Shown: piece after piece, positions 57,870 through 64,000 of the stretch
How positions within the stretch are numbered: the first letter of the stretch is position 1
How the letters are laid out: each line of letters begins with the position of its first letter
Assembly (NCBI RefSeq): GCF_003097615.1
Contig: NZ_QCZG01000008.1
Coordinates: forward strand, 1-64,000
DNA: 64,000 nucleotides
Origin: Pueribacillus theae
GTDB lineage: Bacteria; Bacillota; Bacilli; Bacillales; UBA6769
Reading direction: 5' to 3'
Program-made: the position numbers and the translations under genes
Notes under the pieces: generated by a model
What the model was told of the DNA's origin: nothing
The model's input: the letters and a program-made list of their open reading frames with translations, nothing else
The model's database searches: none

Positions 57870-60182
57870 TCACTTTTCATTTTCCAAAGTGGGACGAAAA
57901 TACCTTTTATCATTTGAAAAAACGTAAGATATCGCGCCATTTTTATCTGTTCGAAAAATTGTAATGTTTTTTTGCGCCAAACGTTCAATCACTTCTTCGC
58001 TCGGATGGCCGTATAAATTGGATTTCCCTACGGAAATGAGGGCAATTTTAGGATTGATGCTGTTTATAAATGGTTCCTGTGAGGATGTTTTACTCCCGTG
58101 GTGCCCTACTTTCAGCACATCCGTGTTGAGATTTGGATATCGATGAAGAACTCGCAATTCACTTTCTTCCTCGGCATCACCCATAAAAAGCCAAGATAGA
58201 CCGCCTAGCTTTGTATAAATAAGGATCGATCGATTGTTTTTGCTTGGCTCATTCTCTTTTGGGCCAAGAATATAAAAGTTTGTTCCCGCTTCCTTCCATT
58301 GCATGCCTTCTTCAACGAAAGCAATATCTATCCCAATCGCCGCTGCTTTTTGAATCAAACGCTTTTCTTCCTCTTCATATTTTTCACTTTTTCCATAGAC
58401 GATTTGCTTTATTTTCACTTCATCAAAAAGCGCCCAAGCCCCTCCGATATGATCAGCATCGCCATGAGTTAAAATAAGCTTGTCAATGCTTCGAATGCCT
58501 TTCGCTTGAAGAGCAGGCAATACGATCGCTTTGCCAACATCGAATCGATTCTTTCTTATTTGCCAATCCTCTTCCTCGCCGAAAAACACCGAACCGCCCG
58601 TATCAATTAAATAAACCCCTTTTCGAAATGGCAATTCAATTAAAATGCTGTCCCCTTGTCCAACATCAAGCATTGTTACCTTGCCATAAGGATTCGCATA
58701 AGGAAAGATAAGTTGAATACTTGCGAATACAAATAAAGGAATGAAGCAACGATACGCAGAGCGCGTTAGTCTATTTTGCCTTTCCATTTGTATAAATCCA
58801 TAAAAGATCGACGCATAATACAATACGATATAAATCGGAAGAGGCTGTCCGATCGTAAAAGATGCAAAAGGCAAACGTTGCACGAGATGAAGTGACCAAT
58901 GAACAAAATTTATTAACATTTCAAATATAAAAATAAACGGAGCAGCAAGAAATGGCGAGAATAAGCTAACGATAAAACTAAGAAATGAGAGAGGCAATAA
59001 AACGGAAGAAAACAGAGGAACAAACAACACATTGACAAGAAGGCTCCATAATGAAAACTGGTAAAAATAATAAATTAAAATTGGGGTCGCTGACAGTTGT
59101 GCAACAACCGAAATCGCGATGAGCCGGGAAACATTGCTGTAAAAATATTTACTAATGGTTTTTGCCGAAACAATTAAAGAAAAGCTAATGATAAATGACA
59201 ATTGAAAACCAACATGGAAAAGGAAATATGGATGAAATAAAAGGATTGCCAAAAATGCAAATGAAATGGTATCAAGAGGATGGAATTTCTCTTTCAAATG
59301 ATATGCTGCCAATATAGCACCAGCCATCAGAGCCGCTCTTAAAACGGAGGGGGCAGCACCTGTTAAAACGACATAAATGGGTAAAAAAACCAACAGGCAG
59401 ATGGCCGCTTTTTCTCTTGTCAGTCCAAAACGGATAAAAAACCAAAAAAGAAAAATGACAATGACGCCAACATGAAGGCCCGATACAGCTAACACATGAA
59501 CTAAACCGAGCGATTGATAGGCTTCTAATATTTGGTTGTCCATCCCTTTTCTTTCCCCAAAAATTAATGCCTGCGCAATCCCTGAAGATTCCGGGGAAAA
59601 ATGCTTTTCAATTTTATTAATGCCTGATTGCCTATATTGTTTTAACCGATCGAAAAAAGTAAGTGAGGAGATTTTACAAAATGGTAAGCGATTCGGTGAT
59701 GCAATCCAATAGATCGCTTGCTGGTTGAGGAATTTCTTATAATCAAATCCGCCTGGGTTGCGTTTTCCATCAGGTGACTGAAGATTACCGGAGAAATGGC
59801 ATACCATGCCAGGCTTAAGATGCGCAAGCGCCTCCTTTTCTTCACGGGACTGTATATAATAGCGAACTTGCAGCTTTTCGTTCGATGGAAGCCGTAATTG
59901 GAAAGTGAGATGATTCCCATCCACATTCGGTAAAGTAATGATCTTTCCGTAGAACGAATCTTCATCACCGCTTAATTTTGAAACATTCATCGTAAAAGCG
60001 AGATAAGAGCGAAACGTAAAAAGTAGAAGCACAGCGATGCAAAGAACGATGAGACGCTTGCTTTTTATTTTCATTAGAAGAAAAATGAGCAACAACATAA
60101 AAACAAAAGCGAATAGTGGATGACTGGGTATCAAGACGCCAATCATCCCGCTGAGAACAAATACAAATCCGTTTGCTTTCAC
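57870..60182 (-). CDS. comEC: DNA-uptake channel ComEC
   Basis: A 770-residue membrane protein that carries single-stranded DNA into the cell. A membrane-linked OB-fold N-terminus is followed by the Competence domain (GMDNQILEAYQSLGLVHVLA, AVSGLHVG) with many helices at about 230-490. A C-terminal beta-lactamase-like domain has LDVGQGDSI, LTHGDADHIGG and KVGHHGS, so the metal site is complete. The GTG at 60182 is the likely start; a good ribosome binding site is not seen. It follows comEB by nine bases. Confidence 0.94.
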   Translation of the reverse strand: MKANGFVFVLSGMIGVLIPSHPLFAFVFMLLLIFLLMKIKSKRLIVLCIAVLLLFTFRSYLAFTMNVSKLSGDEDSFYGKIITLPNVDGNHLTFQLRLPSNEKLQVRYYIQSREEKEALAHLKPGMVCHFSGNLQSPDGKRNPGGFDYKKFLNQQAIYWIASPNRLPFCKISSLTFFDRLKQYRQSGINKIEKHFSPESSGIAQALIFGERKGMDNQILEAYQSLGLVHVLAVSGLHVGVIVIFLFWFFIRFGLTREKAAICLLVFLPIYVVLTGAAPSVLRAALMAGAILAAYHLKEKFHPLDTISFAFLAILLFHPYFLFHVGFQLSFIISFSLIVSAKTISKYFYSNVSRLIAISVVAQLSATPILIYYFYQFSLWSLLVNVLFVPLFSSVLLPLSFLSFIVSLFSPFLAAPFIFIFEMLINFVHWSLHLVQRLPFASFTIGQPLPIYIVLYYASIFYGFIQMERQNRLTRSAYRCFIPLFVFASIQLIFPYANPYGKVTMLDVGQGDSILIELPFRKGVYLIDTGGSVFFGEEEDWQIRKNRFDVGKAIVLPALQAKGIRSIDKLILTHGDADHIGGAWALFDEVKIKQIVYGKSEKYEEEEKRLIQKAAAIGIDIAFVEEGMQWKEAGTNFYILGPKENEPSKNNRSILIYTKLGGLSWLFMGDAEEESELRVLHRYPNLNTDVLKVGHHGSKTSSQEPFINSINPKIALISVGKSNLYGHPSEEVIERLAQKNITIFRTDKNGAISYVFSNDKRYFRPTLENEK

Positions 60183-60191
60183 GTTTTTTCT

Positions 60192-60755
60192 CTAGTCGCT
60201 AAATAGAGCGCTTGCTTTCTCATAGAATGTTTTTACTTCTTCTTCGTTTACTCCAGCTTCTGTTAAACGGTTAAGCAGTTCGGCAATAAATTCTAGCTTT
60301 TCCTTTCCCTTTGCCTCTAAAATCATTTCATCAAGTTCAATTTGTTCCGTGTGAACGTTTGCCTCTTGAAACAGTTGGACAGCGTAAGGGTGGTTTCGAT
60401 AATCTTTTGCATAGTAGACTTTCTTTATTCCGCTTTGAATGATCGCTTTGCAACATTGCAAGCATGGAAAATGGGTCACGTAGATTGTTGCACCTTCAGT
60501 TGGCACACCGAATTTTGCACATTGAAGAATTGCATTCATTTCTGCGTGTATCGTTCTTACACAATGTCCATCAATCACATAGCAGCCTTCATCCGAACAA
60601 TGGACGCCGCCTGAAATGGAACCGTTATATCCCCCCGCAATAATTCGGTTGTCACGTGTAATGGTCGCCCCTACAGTTAGGCGATCACATGTGCTTCTCA
60701 AGGCGAGAAGGTGGCTCTGTGCCATAAAATATTGATGCCATGATAATCTTTCCAA
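60192..60755 (-). CDS. comEB: ComE operon protein 2, dCMP deaminase family
   Basis: A 187-residue zinc deaminase. Metal motifs HAEMNAI and PCLQCC are intact, and GGYNGSISGGVHC is typical. It is named for its operon and is dispensable for competence in B. subtilis. The TTG at 60755 (ERLSWHQYFMAQSHLLALRS) matches the family start and follows GGGGGA. Confidence 0.93.
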   Translation of the reverse strand: MERLSWHQYFMAQSHLLALRSTCDRLTVGATITRDNRIIAGGYNGSISGGVHCSDEGCYVIDGHCVRTIHAEMNAILQCAKFGVPTEGATIYVTHFPCLQCCKAIIQSGIKKVYYAKDYRNHPYAVQLFQEANVHTEQIELDEMILEAKGKEKLEFIAELLNRLTEAGVNEEEVKTFYEKASALFSD

Positions 60756-60804
60756 TTGGTTTTCCCCCTTCATGAATCGAATGAATCGTTTTAATCGATC
60801 TCCA

Positions 60805-61422
60805 CTAATCAATTGTAATGATATCTTTCAACTTTTCCAATGATTTTACCCCGATGCCTGATACATTCAAAAGGTCATCAACTGACTTAAATGCGCCATT
60901 TTCTTCTCTATAAGAAATGATTGCTTCCGCTTTTGCCGGCCCAATGCCTGGTAACTTTTGAAGTTCTTCAGAGCTAGCAGAATTAATCTTTACCTTATCG
61001 CCACCTTCTGCCACGTTTGGATTATTTTGTGTAACGATCGGTGTTTCTGCTTCTTCACCGTGCTTTGGCACATAAATAACCATTTCATCCTTTATCATTC
61101 CTGCAAGGTTAATTTGTTTTTCGTCTGCATTTTTTAATAAGCCGCCTGATTTTTCAATCGCGTCAATAACCCTGTCACCTTGTTCCATTGTATAGACACC
61201 TGGATTTTTTACAGCACCTTTCACATCAATCATAATTTCTTGTACCGCCGCTTCCTCTACTGGTTCCTCATTATTTTTTTCGCCATTTTCATTCTGTAAC
61301 ATTTCTTCTTGGAAAAAGATTGCCGCATCTTCATCCTTCTCTTTATTCAAAAAAGCCCATCCTGCCAGAAGCAAAGATGAAACAACAACGATTGCCATGA
61401 TTTTTTCTCGTTTTGAAAACAT
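60805..61422 (-). CDS. comEA: competence DNA-binding protein ComEA
   Basis: A 205-residue membrane-anchored receptor for incoming double-stranded DNA. The anchor is at about 8-25 (MAIVVVSSLLLAGW). An acidic linker and a SLBB-type domain (DVKGAVKNPGVY) follow, and the helix-hairpin-helix DNA-binding end reads LQKLPGIGPAKAEAII and LLNVSGIGVKSLEKL. GGAGGAGG precedes the ATG at 61422. Confidence 0.94.
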   Translation of the reverse strand: MFSKREKIMAIVVVSSLLLAGWAFLNKEKDEDAAIFFQEEMLQNENGEKNNEEPVEEAAVQEIMIDVKGAVKNPGVYTMEQGDRVIDAIEKSGGLLKNADEKQINLAGMIKDEMVIYVPKHGEEAETPIVTQNNPNVAEGGDKVKINSASSEELQKLPGIGPAKAEAIISYREENGAFKSVDDLLNVSGIGVKSLEKLKDIITID

Positions 61423-61618
61423 CACTCCAACCTCCTCCTTTCCAAAAAAACTTTTTCTTTTATTAAGTAAGACTTAAATCAGTTAGGGCCTACGGAAGGT
61501 TCACTGTCGTAAAAAGGAAGCCGCTTCTTTTATCAACGCAATTTTCCAAAAAAATACATATCAAAGAATTCTAAAACATACAATGAAATGTAAAATGTCG
61601 AGTGCAGGAGGTGCTTTA

Positions 61619-62446
61619 GTGAAAATAGGCATCATCGGGACAGGAAATATGGGGACGATACTCATCCAAGCACTGATCGAATCCAACTCTGTAAAGGCTT
61701 CTGACATCACAATTACAAATCGGACGTTAGAGAAGGCCAATCGGCTGAAAGCTCAATATCCAAATTTACATGTAGCTTCCAGCGCAAATGATATCGCAAA
61801 AAATTGCGAATTCATTTTTATTTGTGTAAAACCAATCCAATTTTATCCCCTATTGAAAGAGATAAATGAATCTCTTAATAAAGAAAAAGTTTTGATTTCC
61901 ATAACAAGTCCCATTTCAACGGAAGAATTAGAAGGTGCGGTTTCCTGTCAAGTTGCGAGAGTAATCCCTAGTATTACAAATCGAGCGTTAAGTGGCTGTT
62001 CCTTAATCACAGTTGGAAAACGTATATCAAAGGAAAATGAGAAAATGCTTGTTGAACTTCTGGAAGGATTTTCGCAGCCGATTTATATTGAAGAGGAAAA
62101 TACGAGAGTTGCATCTGATATTGTCAGTTGCGGACCAGCTTTTTTAAGTTATCTACTTCAATGTTTTATCAATGCAGCTGTAAGACAAACGTTGATTACG
62201 AAAGAACAGGCAACAGAATTGACGAGTGAAATGCTGATTGGGCTCGGAAAACTAATTGAAAAAAACGTTTACTCTTTGGAAACCTTACAGGAAAAAGTAA
62301 ATGTTAAAGGGGGAATTACTGGAATGGGTCTTCAAGTGCTCGAAGACGAAGTTGGTGATATGTTTGATTTACTCTTTAAAGAGACCCACAAAAAATATGA
62401 GGAAGATCGAAAAGAAATTACTGAACAATTTTTCAGCAGATCATAA
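61619..62446 (+). CDS. comER: ComER, pyrroline-5-carboxylate reductase family
   Basis: A 275-residue protein of the ProC fold. The Rossmann motif is IGIIGTGNMGTILIQAL; the catalytic-domain signature is SCGPAFLSYLLQCFINAAV. It is placed opposite comEA, as in B. subtilis, where it is not needed for competence and is reported to affect sporulation and biofilm. The GTG at 61619 follows AGGAGGTG. Confidence 0.92.
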   Translation: MKIGIIGTGNMGTILIQALIESNSVKASDITITNRTLEKANRLKAQYPNLHVASSANDIAKNCEFIFICVKPIQFYPLLKEINESLNKEKVLISITSPISTEELEGAVSCQVARVIPSITNRALSGCSLITVGKRISKENEKMLVELLEGFSQPIYIEEENTRVASDIVSCGPAFLSYLLQCFINAAVRQTLITKEQATELTSEMLIGLGKLIEKNVYSLETLQEKVNVKGGITGMGLQVLEDEVGDMFDLLFKETHKKYEEDRKEITEQFFSRS

Positions 62447-62458
62447 GCAGATTATGAT

Positions 62459-62483
62459 AGAGGGGGCTAGTTCGAACCCCTCT
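62459..62483. terminator. bidirectional terminator, comER / yqeM
   Basis: AGAGGGG and CCCCTCT pair with an 11-base loop between two convergent genes, followed by TTTCACTTTTT on the plus strand. Confidence 0.78.
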
Positions 62484-62499
62484 TTCACTTTTTCTCTAT

Positions 62500-63246
62500 T
62501 CACTCTATAAAATCCTTCTTTACCGCAAAAAAAATACGTTCGCTTTTTTCATTTGGAAGCGAAAGGCCAAAGTCAGCCGACAAATCCAAAATAGTAAATC
62601 CGGCTTTTTTAAGTAAAGTACGATATTCTTCTGGTGGAAATGTTTTTTGGACATGAACTTCATCAAAACGTTCATACAGCCCTCGTTCATTTTGAATGAA
62701 GAAACTTAACTCATGTTCAACGCCCAAATCTCCTTCATTGAAGCAGTTCCAAATATAAGATACTTCATCATCATTCACAGCATATGTCCGATTTCCAAAC
62801 ACTTCTGTCATTTTATAGATGGAGTGAACATCGAATAATAATAAGCCACCTTCTTGGAGATGTTCGTAGATCCTTTTTAAGGTTTGCAGAATCTCTTCTT
62901 TCGTTTGCAAATAATTAAGTACATCACAAAAGGCAAGAATCAAATCAAATTTCTTGTGAAGTTCAAGTTCTGTCATATTTTGGAGATAAAATGGAATGGC
63001 GTACGCCTCTGTTTTTGCCCTTGCTACTGCCAGCATATCTTCCGACAAATCTACACCTGTCATTTCAAATCCTTCTTTTGCTAAAAGAAGGGAAATTGTC
63101 CCTGTCCCGCAGCCGAGATCTAATACGCGCCTGCCTTTAAGCTGATGTTTTTCGGTTACAATTTTCAAATAGTCGATCCAGCGTTCGTACGGAATATCTG
63201 ACATAAGCTTATCATAAACGGAAGCAAACTTTGCATACGTCGACAT
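62500..63246 (-). CDS. yqeM: SAM-dependent methyltransferase YqeM
   Basis: A 248-residue class I methyltransferase. Motif I is VLDLGCGTGTISLLLA; GVDLSEDMLAVAR and LILAFCDVLNYLQT follow. The substrate is unknown. The ATG at 63246 overlaps the rsfS stop by one base, so the yqeK-rsfS-yqeM genes form an operon. Confidence 0.9.
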   Translation of the reverse strand: MSTYAKFASVYDKLMSDIPYERWIDYLKIVTEKHQLKGRRVLDLGCGTGTISLLLAKEGFEMTGVDLSEDMLAVARAKTEAYAIPFYLQNMTELELHKKFDLILAFCDVLNYLQTKEEILQTLKRIYEHLQEGGLLLFDVHSIYKMTEVFGNRTYAVNDDEVSYIWNCFNEGDLGVEHELSFFIQNERGLYERFDEVHVQKTFPPEEYRTLLKKAGFTILDLSADFGLSLPNEKSERIFFAVKKDFIE

Positions 63247-63599
63247 TATAAATGATTTTCCTCCAGCTTAAGACGCGGAGCATCTCCCCACAATTTTTCC
63301 AAATTGTAGTAGCTTCTTTCATCCTTATGAAAAATATGAACAACAATTTCACCGAGATCGAGAAGCACCCAACGCGCTTCAGCGTAGCCTTCAATCCGTT
63401 TCACAAAAATATTCTGTTCAGCAGCCGCTTCTTTCACTTCATCAGCAATCGCCTGCACTTGTTTTTCCGAATTTCCGTGGCAAATTAAAAAATAATCAGC
63501 AATCAGTGAAATCCCCTTCATTTCTAAAATCACAATATCTTCGGCGCGTTTATCATCCGCCACATTCGCAATTCGATAAGCGAGTGCCTTTCCTTCCAT
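63246..63599 (-). CDS. rsfS: ribosomal silencing factor RsfS
   Basis: A 117-residue protein (YqeL/RsfS) that binds L14 and blocks joining of ribosomal subunits under starvation. Family motifs: AEDIVILEMKGISLIADYF, RIEGYAEARWVLLDLGEIVVHIF and YYNLEKLWGDAP. GGAGG lies upstream of the ATG. Confidence 0.95.
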   Translation of the reverse strand: MEGKALAYRIANVADDKRAEDIVILEMKGISLIADYFLICHGNSEKQVQAIADEVKEAAAEQNIFVKRIEGYAEARWVLLDLGEIVVHIFHKDERSYYNLEKLWGDAPRLKLEENHL

Positions 63600-63618
63600 T
63601 ACATAACCTCCTGAAATA

Positions 63619-64000
63619 TTACGTTTGATTCACTTCACGTTGTAGATCATTATATGTTTCGATCGTTTGCGGGTAAATGAGCTGATTCTTTTTTAGCAAA
63701 AATTGGACAGTGTTGCTTACCGCTTGTAAAACAGCAAGATTTACATTGTCTTTTGATAATTCCCTGACGTATTCAACTCCCGGAAACGAGCGGTTCGGTT
63801 CAATATAATCTGCTAAAAAAACAACTTTCTCCAACGTACTCATTCCTGCTCTTCCAGTCGTATGAAAACGAATCGCATCCAGCACTTCTCCATCATTGAT
63901 GCCGACTTCTTTTTTTACAAGGTAAGCTCCAACAGGGGCATGCCATAGTTCACTGCTGTAATCAAGTAAATCTTGAGGCATGGCTTCTTTTTTAATAATT
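63619..64000 (-). CDS. yqeK: YqeK, HD-domain Ap4A hydrolase (partial)
   Basis: The C-terminal end of an HD-domain protein cut by the window edge; the frame stays open to 64000, so the true start is outside. Visible motifs: LWHAPVGAYLVKKE, IRFHTTGRAGM and LADYIEPNRSFPGV, typical of YqeK, a symmetrical diadenosine tetraphosphate hydrolase. It ends 19 bases before rsfS. Confidence 0.9.
   Translation of the reverse strand, partial: IIKKEAMPQDLLDYSSELWHAPVGAYLVKKEVGINDGEVLDAIRFHTTGRAGMSTLEKVVFLADYIEPNRSFPGVEYVRELSKDNVNLAVLQAVSNTVQFLLKKNQLIYPQTIETYNDLQREVNQT

Noticed and set aside
61441-61475. A/T-rich ComK-box-like sequence upstream of comEA
   Set aside because: It matches the A4-N5-T4 pattern only because of a poly-A/poly-T run; there is no second box at a proper distance.

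Overview
The window is a low-GC, endospore-forming member of the Bacillaceae. Evidence for this is the full spore gene set (gpr, spoIIP, yqfC, yqfD), the late competence operon (comER, comEA, comEB, comEC), a CIRCE-controlled hrcA-grpE-dnaK-dnaJ operon, and a gene order that follows the yqe/yqf region of Bacillus subtilis almost gene for gene. Nearly all housekeeping genes lie on the minus strand, so the cluster reads from right to left. I cannot name the species from the sequence.

Reading from right to left, the backbone is: yqeK (cut by the window edge), rsfS, yqeM, comER (plus strand), comEA-comEB-comEC, yqzM (plus), holA, rpsT (plus), gpr, spoIIP-yqxA, lepA-hemW, hrcA-grpE-dnaK-dnaJ-prmA-rsmE-mtaB, deoC, rpsU-yqeY, yqeZ-floA-yqfB, yqfC-yqfD-phoH, pgpH-ybeY-dgkA-cdd-era, yqzL-recO, ccpN-yqfL, a dead yqxD, dnaG-sigA, cccA, trmK-yqfO, ispH (plus), yqfQ (plus), cshB, nfo and yqfT (plus). 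These genes cover ribosome assembly and rRNA or tRNA modification, replication initiation (DnaG, HolA), the vegetative sigma factor, heat shock, phospholipid and c-di-AMP metabolism, DNA uptake and sporulation.

Accessory genes interrupt this backbone at several points. (1) Between rpsU and deoC there is a fatty-acid or CoA-type cluster (2-phosphosulfolactate phosphatase-like protein, thioesterase, thiolase, SDR, acyl-CoA dehydrogenase) plus a complete 1.57-kb insertion sequence. (2) Between rpsT and holA there is a two-component system divergent from two small membrane proteins, with phased TTGTGAT repeats in the control region. (3) Between ispH and yqfO there are a MaoC-like hydratase, a metallo-beta-lactamase-fold hydrolase and a cysteine-rich unknown. 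(4) At the left end there are a soluble histidine kinase, a CorA-type transporter and two membrane proteins.

The less ordinary signals are not in the backbone genes. hemW and ccpN have no ATG/GTG/TTG at the position homology demands, and each has an AUC codon correctly spaced from a Shine-Dalgarno sequence; ccpN can alternatively be read as a one-base frameshift. yqxD is a clear pseudogene. The glyQS slot between recO and ccpN holds only a repeat. Two families of dispersed intergenic inverted repeats each occur in a long form and a short form that keeps only the ends, and one partial copy overlaps the dnaJ stop codon. A plus-strand terminator-like hairpin beside holA has no gene in front of it. 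I found no tRNA, rRNA, CRISPR array, phage or plasmid module, and no compelling new multi-gene system.
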